DNA of 64,000 nucleotides from Heligmosomoides polygyrus polygyrus (GCA_947396885.1 OX377204.1:3348001-3412000); one strand, 5' to 3'; numbered from the stretch's first letter, positions 40,905 to 52,597 are shown. The notes: a model not told the origin generated them from the sequence alone. Numbers and translations: made by a program.

Positions 40905-42085
40905 TATACCATTTTCAGGTTAAATTGGACACTTTTCAAACCAAATTGGACACTTTTCACTTCAAATTGGACACTCTTCTAAGCTCGCCTAAGAGTTTTG
41001 AAACCAACGAGAACTCTTCCGAGTTAAAACAACCTCTATACAGATTGAACTACAAACTCAATAAGATGGTTAGAAAAAAATTTTGTTAAGGAAAATTTAG
41101 AATAACTTTTTTTGGATTTTTTTTTTACTTCAGCTGCCCAAATGAGTGTAATAATTTTATAATTTTTTTTACTTTTGGAGAGAAAATAACGAATTAAATG
41201 TTGTTTTAAAGCGCAGCAAAGCAACAGCCAGATAGTGCCTTAAAAGACCAGATTGCGCCATGCACTTTATAAGCTCGTCGCGATTTTTATTTGATTAACA
41301 GTGCCAATGCTGTTTACATTGAACACCGAGGTATGTGCGTCCTTAACAATTGTACTTGTTGCATTGTCTACAGTTTTTTGTAGTTCGAGGAAAATTTCAA
41401 TACGATTTCTCTAAACCTTTAATTCACTTGCTCAATAAGTGAACACTTTGTTTGAAATTTTATAAAATTCTAATTTTTTGTAGAAAATAATGCTTTATAG
41501 CAGGTTTTAAAGAAAAGAAAGCCGGAAGTTTTTAGAGCCAAGAGAAGAGATTACGCCATGCAATCCTCCAAGTGTATATGTTGATTATATTTATATCTTG
41601 ATTTATACATACCTGAATGTAGACAATGCAACAAGTACAATTGTTAAGAATGCATATAGCTCGTTGTTCCATGTAAACAGCGTTTACACTATCAATCAAA
41701 TAAAAATTGCGACGAGACTTTCGAGTGCATGGCGCAATCTGGTATTTTAAAACACTATATGGTTGCTGCGTTGCTGCGTTTTTAAAAACAAAATTCAGCT
41801 AGTTATTTTTTCTCAAAAAGTCGAATTTTTTATAAAATTATTACACTCATTTGGGCAGCTAAACTTTAAAAAATTTCTAAAAAAGTTATTCTAAATTTCC
41901 TTAAACAAAAATTTTTTCAATCATTTTATTGAGTCTGTAGTTTTCGAGTGCATGTAGTTTAACCTGTATGAAAGTTGTTTCAACTCAGAGGAGCTCTCTT
42001 TGATTTCAAAAGTCTTAGACGAGCTTAGAAGTGTCCAATTTGACGTGAAAAGTGTTCAATTCGACCTAAAAATGGTATATAATTT
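40905..42085. mobile_element. Large foldback (long inverted repeat) element, copy 1
   Basis: Arms 40905-41405 and about 41615-42085 are inverted copies. The outer end reads TATATACCATTTTCAGGT and its mirror. It continues through repeated AATTGGACACTTTT phrases, 'gctgcccaaatgagtgtaat', 'cgacga' and 'gcaacaagtacaattgtta' in both arms. A short spacer separates them. No ORF resembles a transposase. Partial relatives occur at about 4130, 5150, 17445, 40210 and 46050, and a second full copy at 43586-44944. Confidence 0.75.
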
Positions 42086-42267
42086 GTACATTAGTCTAAA
42101 ATTTTTTTGAGTTTAGACACTTTTCGTTAATAACTGAGCCAATTCAAATCAAAAGTAAACATATCCAAAGTAAAATAGACGCTTTATAACAAAATAGATC
42201 CATTATCTCCATGACGATTGCCCCAATCCATGCAAGTCGATAAAGTCTAACAAATAGACCATATGTC

Positions 42268-42621
42268 GCTTTTTTGCAGACAGTTCATCAGAGTCCGCAC
42301 TGCGATAAATACCTGCAGCTGGACTCTCAAATGGACAGTGCTAATTCAGTCGCTCAAAATTCGTTTTCTATGAGAGCGCGGTGTGTGCAGCTGTTCGCAC
42401 TACGAAACCTATTCATGTGTGTTTCGAGAGCTGCAATGAATGGCGGATTTTCAAAGGCCTCACGTGCCATTGTGTCTTCTTTGCCTTTTTACCGATTTTA
42501 TGCTCATTTAGGCAATGCGGTGTACAGCGGCTCTTCATTTAGAATTTGTACGGTATACGGTTTGATCGCTATGTCCTCCTACGCTTCACAGAAGGATAGT
42601 GCTACATGTAACAACGCTTAA
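42268..42621 (+). other. Open frame of about 115 codons after a TTTTTTGCAG acceptor, unrecognised
   Basis: After a plausible acceptor ending near 42279 a frame stays open to TAA 42619-42621. It contains DSANSVAQNSFSMRARCVQL and FALRNLFMCVSRAAMNGGFS. There is no ATG at the start and no downstream partner. It could be a terminal exon or a chance frame between repeats. Confidence 0.2.
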
Positions 42622-42770
42622 GATAATCCTTACTGAAGGGCGTCTAGCTCTTTTGCTGAGTCTTTATTTGAAAGAAGCCAGATGAGATACACATAACCTC
42701 GAATTTTGCCCTATAATGGACGATGCACCAAAAAGTGTTAGCACCCTTCGAACAGTCACACAGTTCGGTA

Positions 42771-42893
42771 TTCTTCTCAATTGTGAAACTCGAGATTGTC
42801 CAATATTTATACGACGTTGACCTGAAGAAGGGCTGAAGGCCCGAAACGTTGTAAATAAACATTGGACAACTTCAGTTTCACAATTGAGAAGAA
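42771..42893. repeat. Long hairpin with a CTGAAGA-stem-GAAAC centre
   Basis: Arms of about 48 bases (TTCTTCTCAATTGTGAAACT and its mirror) enclose CTGAAGA (42822-42828), a GGGC/GCCC stem-loop and GAAAC (42843-42847). The core equals that in the Penelope-like 3' flank at 2384-2408. Hammerhead-like by sequence, but a usable stem I between the cleavage-side strand and CTGA is lacking. Confidence 0.6.
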
Positions 42894-43585
42894 ATTAAGA
42901 GCGCACTAGAAATTTTTATAAACGTTTGCAAATAAAAACTCTGGCTCACAACTTTATTTTCAGTCATACAAAAGCATTTGCTACTGGAAAAATGGATCTT
43001 TGAGCGGAATAATTAGGTCGTGTGACAATTTCGAAATTTTCTGTTTTCTGGCATTTTTGGCTTTTCTGTTTTCTGACAAAAGCAATTTCCTGTTTTCTGT
43101 TTTCTGGGAAAATTTTCAAAATTTCCGCCCATCCCTGAGTGATACAGGAATGACGCTCAGGGAACAAAGAATCTTAAATAGTCACAAAGTTCTTACCCTT
43201 CACATAGCAACAGCAATGTTCTACAGCCTTTTCTAAAGCACGGAAAAACAACAGAAATATATGACATATAACAGGGTTGTATCGACCGCAATCTGGTGGT
43301 ATTTACATCTTATTATGGAGTGCCCCCCCCCCCCCCGATTGGGATTGCACGGGGTCACCTAGATAACCCTATACATCGTTTTGCGTTCTAATCAATTAAG
43401 TCGTATGCAGCATCGGTGTGTTCTACCCCTTTGACGGACAAAGCTAGGCTATTTCTGATGTAATTGGACGTAGATATACCTTCCTACCAAGGCGGATATC
43501 CACCGAGTACAAGGTGACCCCACCGGACCTACTTGCGCCCGGCTTTCAAAAAAAAATTCTGTTCTGGCTACTAAGGAATGATTAC

Positions 43586-44944
43586 TTACTTGTGATATAT
43601 CTAATTTTCTCGTCGAATTCGACACTTTTTGAATCAAGCTGTACTCTTATCAAATGAAACTGGACACTTTTCACGTCAAATTGGGCACGTATATGTCGCG
43701 TAGGTGAGCAGCATTGGCAAATGGGAACGGCTAAACCAATCGGACCGTATTGAATGGGGATGCCATTCGGAGAGAGCATGTTCAGTTACACTGATGGGCT
43801 TGCATGTGGGCTCTGTTTGGTTGTCATTGGCTAGCGCGCTCCCATCTACCAATGCTGCTCACCTACGCGACATGTGCCTTGGACACTTTTCACGACAAAT
43901 TGGACACTCTTTTAAGCTAGCTTTAAGACTTCTGAAATCAAAGAAAACTCGTCCAAATTGAAATGGCCTTCTTACAAGTTAAACTACAGAGTCAACAAAA
44001 TGGTTAAAATAATTCTTTTGTTGAGGAAAAATTTGACACAACTCTCTTCAAAATTTTTGGCGCTAGCAATTCTGGTATGGGGAACTCTTATGACGATGAA
44101 TTTTTCTTGCTTTTCTTCATTCTAGATGTTACTATTCTAGTAAAATCCTAGTGTGGAGGTGGCCCTCCGCCTGGAAATTGAAGTATTCTATCCTACCGCA
44201 GCTGTATATGGAAATTTTCCAAACCTACGATACCGCACCTCCCCCCCCATACCCCCGTACTGCGCCAATTTTTTTTTACATCATCTGCCCCAATAGGTAA
44301 TAATCTTACAAAATTTATAATTTTGAGAAAAAAGTTAAAATTTCTGTTAAACCGCAGCGAACACGCAATGATATAACGCACTGAAGGATAAGGAGGATCG
44401 CGCCATGCACTCGAAAAACTCCTCGTGATTGCTATTTGACTGATAGTACAAATGCTGCTGACATGTACAGGCGCGTGATAGAGGTGTTGTTTACAGTTGT
44501 TTTTGTTGCATTGTTTACAGGTGTTAAACTCATGGAAGTAGAAACTTTGCTCTAAAGCGAGTAAAAATCGCGACGTCTTGAGCGAGGGCGTGGTGCAATC
44601 TATTGTTTAGCACTAAAAATGGCCGGGTTCCTGATGTTTAAAGAAGCTTTAAACCATTATTTTTTCCTAAAAAATAAAATTGTTATAAAATTTTATACAA
44701 TGTGTTCACTTATTGGGTAAAGTCATTAAACCTTTAAAGATAGCTGTACTAAATTTTCCTTGAACAAAAAATTATTCCAACCTTTTTTGGGGAGTCTCTA
44801 GTTTAATGACGAATAAGCTCGATCTGATTTGAAAGAGTTGGGTTTGATTTCAGAAGGCTTAGGCTAGACTAGAAATGTGTCTAATTTCACGTGAAAAGTG
44901 CCTAGTTAAAAAACGAAAACGAATTGAAAATGGCATATCCTAGT
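43586..44944. mobile_element. Large foldback element, copy 2, interrupted by a MITE
   Basis: Left arm phrases (AAACTGGACACTTTTCACG, 'ggacactcttttaagctag', 'gttaaactacagagtcaac') and right arm phrases ('gagtctctagtttaatgac', 'cttaggctagactagaaat', 'tttcacgtgaaaagtg') mirror each other as in copy 1. The left arm is split by a family B MITE at 43684. A poly-C/C-rich patch lies inside near 44240. Confidence 0.65.
43684..43878. mobile_element. MITE family B, copy 1
   Basis: Left end carries ATGTCGCGTAGGTGAGCAGC and right end its mirror, ending GACATGTGCC. It lies in the foldback phrase AAATTGGACAC, which reads AAATTG before and TTGGACAC after it, indicating TTG as a 3-bp target duplication. The interior has several CCAAT/ATTGG motifs and no ORF. 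Confidence 0.8.
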
Positions 44945-45774
44945 CGGGTGGGGAGGTCAGTTTTGATCGCGACCTCATGCTCAGAATCGCACTCCTCTAA
45001 TTTAAATAAAGAGCCTCGCATAACGGGACCACAGCTGAAGCTCTCGTAGAAGCTCGAGAAAGGGATTGCAGACAGAAATCACCATACGCCCCTCCGATTA
45101 GGATCTCGTTTTTGTGCTGTTCTCCCGTGTCATGTAGAAAATCCACTTGGCTGCACATCATTTCGTGACGTCACAGGTTGGAACAGTGAAAAAAGGGGCG
45201 GAAATGGGCTCGGCGGGGGTCACCATGTACGACAGCTTACACAACGCTTTCTGATGTATGAAAATAAAAATTTTATGCAGGACCGGTCTGTTCTAGCCCT
45301 ATTATGAATTGAGCTGGTCATTCCTGATGAAAGTGGACATACATATGCCTTCCTACCAAGGCGAATATTCACTGATGGTGGTGAGTAAATGACGACCTCC
45401 TCCTCTCCGAGCCTATTTGAGCCGGAAAGGATATGTTAAACCACGTTCTTCCCGTTCTAGTTTCCTTCATTTTACGTATGTCGACGCCTCGCGGCTGCTC
45501 CGTCATCTTCTTTTTCCCTGTTGACCGTTTTTATAGCGGATAATGGCTCTACCCTGCCGTTAGATAAGTCATGTTTTATCTCTTTCTATACATTAGTTGC
45601 ACCAATTCATCGCTGTTATATTTCTCCGAACGAGTATAGCACAGTCGTGTGAAATCCTGCGCCCCTCGATTTTGAATCATTTCTAGGATCGATTCCAAGC
45701 CTACCCTGCTCAGCACTCTCTCTCTTCAGAGCCGAAGAGTTCGTAGAAGACTTGTCTAGATAATTCGCTCAACT
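44945..45774. other. Interval with no supported gene
   Basis: No recognisable feature. Confidence 0.35.
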
Positions 45775-46025
45775 CCTGTGCGGGATGCGCCACACATTCT
45801 ACTTCTACGCGAGGAAAATTTGAATGCGTATTTGGCCAGCGCGAAGACTTGCGGTGGCCAGTCGACGTATAAGACAGTGTTTTGTCCTTCCCGGACAATT
45901 TCGCTATCAAGCAGCTGACCAGGGAGTAACGGAAAGCATAGTTGGCCTAGACGAAAAATCCGAACAAAGGACCTTCATTGGCGGTGCACGCGACAGCTGC
46001 GCATCCTTTAACTGCTCCTCCATCC
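45775..46025 (-). repeat. tRNA-derived SINE family 1, diverged copy
   Basis: Shares GGGATGCGCCACACATTCTA, 'gaatgcgtatttggccagc', 'gacttgcggtggccagtcga' and 'ggtgcacgcgacagc' with other copies; the A-box region is degraded. Confidence 0.7.
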
Positions 46026-46049
46026 TTGCGCCGAATTTTCGTCGAATAC

Positions 46050-46205
46050 ACGATTTTTACGTCGAATTGGACTCTTTTGAAATCAAATTGGAATGGATTT
46101 CAAAATTCTTAAGCTAGCTTTAAAAAAGTGCCAAATTTAGCGTGAAAACTGTCGAATTTGATTTGAAAAGTGTCCAGTTCGACGTGAAAATGGTATACTA
46201 TATCA
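46050..46205. repeat. Partial copy of the large foldback family
   Basis: Ends 'gtccagttcgacgtgaaaat' then 'ggtatactat', the terminal phrase of the full foldback elements. Confidence 0.5.
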
Positions 46206-46370
46206 AAGGAGTTTATGTGAACACACCGCACACAGGGATAAGCAAAATTTGCGTTTACCGCTTTCTGATTTTTCTGACCATTTCAGATATATTTTTTGTG
46301 TTTTCTGAAAAAAATGATCAAAATTAATCAGAAAAGGCATAATTACGTTGCATCATAGAAATTTTGGGAT

Positions 46371-47836
46371 CTATCCTAGTCCGGGGGGGGGGGGGAGGGG
46401 CAGAATTAAAAATTATATAAAAAATTGACTTGATACTCAGAGAGCAGATTGAATAGAACAGAATAGAGCCTAAGCTTAAACGCAAAACGTAAACCGTAGG
46501 CCGGTTAAACTCTCAAACATCACTTCGAATCTTAAGCTTAGGAATGCGCCAGGCACTTCACCCTTCCCTGATGGGTAGAATCAGCGGTACTAGTCGTCTA
46601 TCTGGCCTCCATCGGGAGGCGGGAACGTTGCAGCCAATTACAACCAATCGAAATGCCAACCGAATAGACGCCAACCAACCAGAGCAGCGACCGTACACGT
46701 CAGTTGGCTAGAACCCCCGTTCGATGTGAACTGATTGGGTTTTGTGCGTCACCGCACCCTTATAGGACACATTAACGACTAGTACCGAATCAATTACTTC
46801 TCGCCCCCCCCCCCCTGAACTTGAAGACAGCTCCCTTTATGTGGTGAAAGTTATGGTAACAACACAGCCCCTTACTCTAAAAAACGCAAAAAAACGACAA
46901 AGATTGAAAGAAAATCATCCAAAATGAATCACAGGAGTTAATGCGCCCCACGGCCAATAAGGTGACCCTCAGCCAGTCAGACATCGGTCCACTGATTGGC
47001 TGCAGGTCACCTTATTGGCCGTAGGGCGCGTTAACTACTTTGATGCACTTTCCTTTCTAATCCTTCGTCAAATGAGGGTTCGAGGAGTCAGTGAGGCTCT
47101 TCAGCTAGGTTGTATGCATACTTCTATGCTCTACACGCCTTTCCATAGTATTAGGCGTGGTCAAGATGTCCCACCGCACTTGACTTTAAGCGTGTACGTT
47201 GTTATAGTATCAACACAGATCTCCTAACATTGAAAAACGCAGCAAAAACTGGAAAAAATACCCAAAATGAATCACAACAGTTAACGCGCCCCACGGCCAA
47301 TAAGGTGCCCGCAGCCAATCAGACGCGGTCCACTGATTGGCTGCGGGTGACCATCTTGGCCGTGGGGCGCGCTAACAGCTTTGATGCACTTTCCTTTCTA
47401 ATTCTTCGTCATAATGAGGGTTCGAGGAGACAGTGACGCTCTTCACCCGGATATTTTCATATTTAACCCGAATTTTTAGTATTTAAGCGCTCTGGTGGGC
47501 CAAATTTCACAAAGAAAAATAGCGAAATAGCATGCAGTTTACCGCGGTTGTAAATGGACAACGTTATGCGCCCCCTCTCCCCCCACTATGACGGATAACA
47601 TGTCAGACGGCAGCTAGACGCGCCATGCGGCTAGATCCCGGTTATAACATGTCAAGAGGTGGACAGTCATGTTTGAATACGCTTTGCCCGCCGAGGCGTC
47701 TTTAGAACCGTGGTTGTTTGTTTGTTTCGCTCTTTCTTTTTTAGGTCCTATTCTGCTCTCTTCAATCCGCTCTGGGAGAGTCAAGTCAATTTGTTGCATA
47801 ATTTTTGAATCTGTGGCCCCCTCCGGAGTAGGATAG
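46371..47836. mobile_element. TIR element, family C copy 2 (1.47 kb)
   Basis: Starts CTATCCTAGTCCGGGGGG and ends with CTCCGGAGTAGGATAG. Both flanks have AT, a possible short target duplication. Subterminal phrases 'gagcagattgaatagaac' and 'ctattctgctctcttcaat' are mirror images. Internally two direct repeats of about 180 bp (near 46921-47105 and 47263-47440) each form a hairpin from GGCCAATAAGGTG and its complement, with CCAATCAG/CTGATTGG in the loop flanks. No transposase frame. Confidence 0.75.
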
Positions 47837-47939
47837 ATCAAAATTTTGCTATATAACTTCGGCCGAAAGATTTAGGCGAAGGGCGGCTGTTGGCAACATG
47901 CCCAGCGACGCACGCGACGCAGCCGCTTGCACTCCACTT

Positions 47940-48150
47940 TGGTGATGGAGCGCGGAAGTCATGCGCTTTGTGCCTCCTTTACGCCCGCGATGGCGCCCTC
48001 GTTAAGCAATTCGTGGTGCAGTGGGTAGAGGACCTGGTTCCAGCGATGGAGGTCGTGGGTTCGGTTCCTATGCGAGCCGGGGTTTTTGCATTTGAACTGA
48101 CCGGATGAGATCTCGGGAGTTTTAACGTCTACATAATTTTTCAGGCGTTT
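47940..48150 (+). repeat. tRNA-like SINE family 3, copy 2
   Basis: TGGTGCAGTGGGTAGAGG (A-box-like) and GTGGGTTCGGTTCC (B-box-like), then 'tttgcatttgaactgaccgg'. Similar to 25870-26130. Confidence 0.55.
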
Positions 48151-48562
48151 GCTGCCCATTTTTCCAGCCGTATGCGGCTTTGCAGAACTCAGCTGCGGAC
48201 TTCCTTCTGAGCGATGAAAGCAGTCTCCACACGAGTAGCTTGGAATGCACCCACCCTGGAGTCCCTTCCCTAGCCTGGTTTCGCGCTCGAAGAGCGCAGA
48301 ACCCAGCTGCGGACTCCGCAGCTGAGTTCGACTCTGAGCGACGAAAGAGCCCAACAGCAATGGACGATTTTGCGCTCCATCGCGAACGCATGTGGGGTGG
48401 CCGCGCTGCTGGCAAATTGCCAACAGCCGCCCTTCGCCCAGCTAATGCGGCCTAGAACTTCAGCTGCAGTATTCAAACACCGAATCGTGAAATCGCGATC
48501 TCTACAGCAAAATTGATGCCTTAGATTAATCTAAAATCGAGGATGACGGTTTTTCATGCAGT

Positions 48563-48606
48563 GACACACCCATTGAAGTGCCGCTATGCACTTCAATGGG
48601 TGTGTC
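48563..48606. repeat. Perfect 19-bp hairpin
   Basis: GACACACCCATTGAAGTGC and its exact complement are separated by six bases. It is isolated, without a T-run or obvious partner gene. Confidence 0.8.
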
Positions 48607-48711
48607 TCTGTGCTAGTAGCATGCCGTTCCTTATTAGCAGTTTCGTCATCTTTTATTACATGGCTTGAATATTCTATTCAGTCAGCGATTTCGACCATCT
48701 AACAAGAAGAC

Positions 48712-49385
48712 GCTCCAAAGTGGCGGTGAGCTTTTGCGATGCAGTTTTTAAAGGATGTAGAGTCGTGATAAGAGCCCAAAACCGTAGTTAATTTTTTCGC
48801 AATGCTCTTATGTAGTCGAAAAAACACGTGCGGAAGCGTGAGCGCGGAGTTCATCACGCCCCGGAGCCATCGAGCTGAGTGTGGTCGGCTGGCGCAGTTG
48901 TAGTGCTGTAGCTTCACAGGTGCATGGTCATGGGTTCGATTCCCCCTTGTACACGTGTTTTTGCATTTTACGATTTATCGTCAGCGGGACCCTTTATCCC
49001 ATTTCCAACACATTTTTGAACGAAAACACGACAACAAATGTCGTTTACGTTCATCGAGCTCTTGAAAGTAGAAAGGTGTGAATTTTTGATTTCCAGGTTA
49101 GGCAAGTAAAAAACTGATGCCAGATTCGTGATCAGCACCCCAAATAACACACACAAAGTTTGAGCGAAATTGGTGCATCCGATCTCATCCCCTCACCACG
49201 ACCTTTTAGTTCAAAAATGTGTTGGAAATGGTGGTAAAGGGTTTCGCTGACGATAAATCGCAAAATGCAAAAACACCATTACAAGGGGGAATCCAACAGA
49301 GAACCATGCACCTGTGAGGCTACAACACTACCACTACGCTAGTTTTTACAGGATGTAGAGTCGTGATAAGAGCCCAAAACCGAAG
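48712..49385. repeat. tRNA-like SINE family 4, inverted pair with flanking repeat
   Basis: The plus unit (about 48887-49035) has GGCTGGCGCAGTTGTAGTG and GGGTTCGATTCCCCC. The minus unit (about 49205-49345) mirrors it. A flank of about 60 bases ('ggatgtagagtcgtgataag') appears before the pair and again at 49348. Between them lies a repeat D fragment at about 49090-49160. Confidence 0.6.
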
Positions 49386-49424
49386 TTGATTTTTTCGGAT
49401 TGCTCTTTTTCTTTCTCTTTCTCT

Positions 49425-50551
49425 TCTGAAGCGGTCCTCGAAGCCCTGTTCACTCAGAGCGTTCCTACTCAGTACATCAGAGTCCTACGAGAGCTGTACA
49501 GTGGATTCACGACCAAGATCTCTCCATTCTACAACGACGTCATCATCGACGTAAGGAGAGGGTTCGGCAAGGGGATACCATATCCCCGAAGCTCTTCAGC
49601 GCCACCTGGAAAACGTCATGCGCGAACTACAACGGATCCCCGAAGCTCTTCAGCGCCACCCTCAAAAACGTCATGCGCGAACTACAATGGGAAGACATGG
49701 GAGTGAAGGTCGACGGCCAGCAGCTGCACCATCTTCGTTTCGCTGACGACATCGTGCTCATAACACCGAGCATCAGCCAGGCGGAGCGAATGCTGGCCGA
49801 CTTCGTATGTGGGAACGTTGGACTGCAGCTGAATCTTATGAAGACGATGTTCATGAGGAACGGATGGGTTTCTGATGCCCCATTCTCGCTCAACGGAACG
49901 AACATCTCCGAATGCTCCAGCTACGTGTATCTGGGTCGCGAATTCAATATGGCCAACGACCTAGCGCCGGAGCTGAGCAGGAGGAAACGAGCGGCTTGGG
50001 GAGCTTTCAAGAGCGTCGAAGAAGTCGCGAAGAAGACGAAGAACGTCCGACTCCGTGCCCACCTATTCGACTCTACCATTCTTCCTGCCCTAACATACGC
50101 CTCAGAGACCTGGGCTATACGAAGGCAGGATGAACACGCGATCAGCGTCGCGCAGCGTGGAATCGAGAAGACGATGCTCGGAGTGACACGACTCACGCAA
50201 GTGAGAGAAGGCCTCCAGAGTTCCGAGCTTCGCCGACATTCGAAGATCAGAGACGCTGTCGCGTGGGCCAAGTTGTCGAAAATTAGGTGCGCCGGCCACG
50301 TAATGCGCTTCGCAGACACCCGCTGGACGAGAGCCGTTACCGACTGGATTCCGCGGGATGTCAAGAGAACACCGGGACGCCTACCAATGAGTTGGTCGGA
50401 CTTCTTCGTGAAAGCCCTGAACGACCGATATGACGCTCTTCGTGTCCCTCGAGCGAGGAGGATCCATTGGACCACTCTGGCACGCGACAGGAACGAATGG
50501 AGACACTGCTGGCGCCCGCTCGAGCAAGTCGATGATCAACGGGACGACAGG
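49425..50551 (+). pseudogene. RTE-type LINE reverse transcriptase, 5'-truncated
   Basis: The frame begins mid-RT with EAVLEALFTQSVPTQYIRVL and RELYSGFTTKI. After a break around 49560-49690 it stays open to 50551: VDGQQLHHLRFADDIVLITP (FADD catalytic box), LQLNLMKTMFMRNGWV, SSYVYLGREFNMANDL, LTYASETWAIRRQDEHAISV, KIRCAGHVMRFADTRWTRAV and WIPRDVKRTPGRLPMSWSDF. This is the RT and C-terminal region of an RTE-like LINE. The break is a tandem duplication of about 55 bases (CCCGAAGCTCTTCAGCGCCA repeated). The upstream AP endonuclease domain is missing. The last 290 codons are uninterrupted, so the copy is relatively young. Confidence 0.9.
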
Positions 50552-50564
50552 TGATATAGGTGAT

Positions 50565-51205
50565 ACAGGCTCTTTTTTAGTCGAAAAAACGCGTGAAGAA
50601 GCTTGAGCGTGAACTTCATCGAAGCCACCGAGCCGAATGTGGTCGGCTGGCGCAGTGGAAGTGATGTCGCCTCTCGGCAGCACGGAGTGGGTTTTACGGT
50701 TCGACCCCCGGTGTCGCCATAGTTTTTACACCCATCGGCTCATAATTATGTGCTTGCATGACCACAGGAGTCAATTTTTGCGCGTTTAATGCTTTTGGTA
50801 AGTAAATGTTGGTCTTTTAGCTTTCATTGGAGTTCTCCACTTTAGGGGATAGGCCATGAATTTGGTTTAATCCCGACAAATACTTAACGGTTACTAAAAG
50901 CATTACTGCTCACAAATTGGCTGCTGTGGTCATGCAAGCACATAATAATAACGACCCGATGGGTGCAAAAACTATGGCGAAACCGGGGTCGAACCGCAAA
51001 ACCCACTCGGTGCTGCCGAGAGGCGACATCGCTATCCACTGCACCAGCTGACCACATTCGGTTGAGTGGCAGCAGGACGTCATGAACTTCGCGCTCACGC
51101 TTCCACACGTGTTCTTCGACCACAGAAGAGCACTCCGAAAGCACTCCCTACATCCTGTAAAAACTGCATCGCTAAAGCTCACCGCCACTTCGGAGGCTGT
51201 CCCTG
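50565..51205. repeat. tRNA-like SINE family 4, second inverted pair
   Basis: The plus unit (about 50637-50830) has GGCTGGCGCAGTGGAAGTG and GGTTCGACCCCCGGTG. The minus unit (about 50885-51070) mirrors it. Outer flanks (TCGAAAAAACGCGTGAAGAA and, mirrored, TTCCACACGTGTTCTTCGAC) also match the 48712 region, so the LINE fragment is bracketed by related SINE pairs. Confidence 0.6.
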
Positions 51206-51238
51206 TAAGAAAAGCTTTTCTTTCTGAAAAATTTCGGT

Positions 51239-51552
51239 TAAGATCGCTTTATTCACTTCTGCTCTATTTCATGATGTTTAGTGCAAATGATATACTGCAT
51301 CACGCTCTGGCTAGTAAATACTCTTCTTCTTCTTTTTCTTCAAACGGACCTTTGGAAAAAGAGCTGTTTAGTGCTTCATATATAGATGAAGACAGCCTTG
51401 ATCACTTTGCAATTTCAAAACATCAACCGTAAGTTTCCACTCTCTCGAAATTTTCTGCTGATTAGGTGACTAACGGCAACGGTTGTCTTTGATTGTACAG
51501 CAGGCTTCAGCGCATCAGAAATCATCCACATTTGCTGCTCGCTATTCGGTGA
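51239..51552 (+). CDS. Weak candidate exon pair at the end of a host gene
   Basis: Exon A (to 51428, donor GTAAGT) reads LYSLLLYFMMFSANDILHHA, then SNGPLEKELFSASYIDEDSL and DHFAISKHQ in the open frame. Exon B follows a TTGTACAG acceptor at 51500 and, with matching phase, adds a short tail ending HPHLLLAIR and TGA at 51550-51552. The start of exon A is uncertain because the only upstream acceptor (GGTTAAG) is weak. No family is recognised. Confidence 0.25.
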
Positions 51553-51970
51553 TTAATCGGTGCCGCCTCATGCCATCTATACTGTTACGGTCCATTCTTC
51601 TATGCAGCCACATGGTTTTGGTTTTTCATTCCACTAGTAAGCTGACCAAGCGGCCGGCCGGTCTGACTGCTGGCTGGAGTGTCGCCCAGAAATACATCCC
51701 TACCCATCGTTGCCATTTGCATCTCGAACGGTCAGTTCTGAGGGTTTAATTACCCAAGTTTGAGGTGCTTTAAGATCCGACCAAATTCACATTGTGGTCA
51801 CGCAAAAAATCATTAATATTGCTAGAGATCGTAAGGACATCATCAATGTTATGGTATGTTTATGTTGCTATATGTTGCTTATTTCAGCCAATAACCATGG
51901 CGCGGCTAGCAATAAGAAGAAGAAATTCCATGATTGGTAATATAGCAACGTGAACAGAAAAACGCTACTC

Positions 51971-52170
51971 GGTATATGTCGCTAAGGCGGGCAGCATTGG
52001 CAGGTAGAAGCGCCTCATCCAATCAAACCTCATTGAATGGGCGTGCCCTTCAGAGAGGGCATGTGTACAGTCAGTACCCTGTTCAGCTGACATGCCTTCG
52101 GTCAGTTCTGTGCTTGGTTGTTATTGGCTGGCCCCGCCTACCAATGCTGCTCATCTTCGAGACATGTACC
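51971..52170. mobile_element. MITE family B, copy 2
   Basis: Starts GGTATATGTCGCTAAGGCGG and ends TGCTCATCTTCGAGACATGT plus ACC. The interior carries repeated CCAAT/ATTGG motifs as in copies 1 and 3. Confidence 0.75.
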
Positions 52171-52597
52171 CAAGAAAAAAATTGAATAATAGAGAAAAAA
52201 GATTGCGTCGCAAATTTCAAACTCGCCGAAGACGCTGGCGATACTTACTACTAAGCGCGTCATCCTGGAGCGGGTCCTGTCTTTCAAGGAGCTCCTTAAA
52301 CTGTTCTGTTGTTAGATTTTTCAGTTTTTCACTCTTTATTGGCGTAAATGGCATTTTTATATAATAAAGTGAGAAAAAAGGAAAATGATTCTGTTCACTT
52401 GTTGTGGAATCTATTTATCGGCCAACATACCCAGTCAGTGCCCATCTCACAGGGTGAAATCCGTGCAAAAATTGAAATCTTCTGTCGATAAACTTAAACC
52501 GATCGATATCGCATTATCGTTGTGAGACCCATTTATCTGTCAATACATACGCTTGACGACTACTTCAAACGGTCGAATCCGCGCGAAAAATTTTTGA

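Noticed and set aside
42822..42847. Active hammerhead ribozyme
   Set aside because: The core bases are present, but only three bases lie between the putative cleavage side and CTGA, so stem I is missing; kept only as a structural motif.
48880..48960. Possible functional tRNA gene
   Set aside because: A-box and B-box-like sequences are present, but no paired acceptor stem or proper anticodon arm can be formed, and copies occur as inverted repeats.
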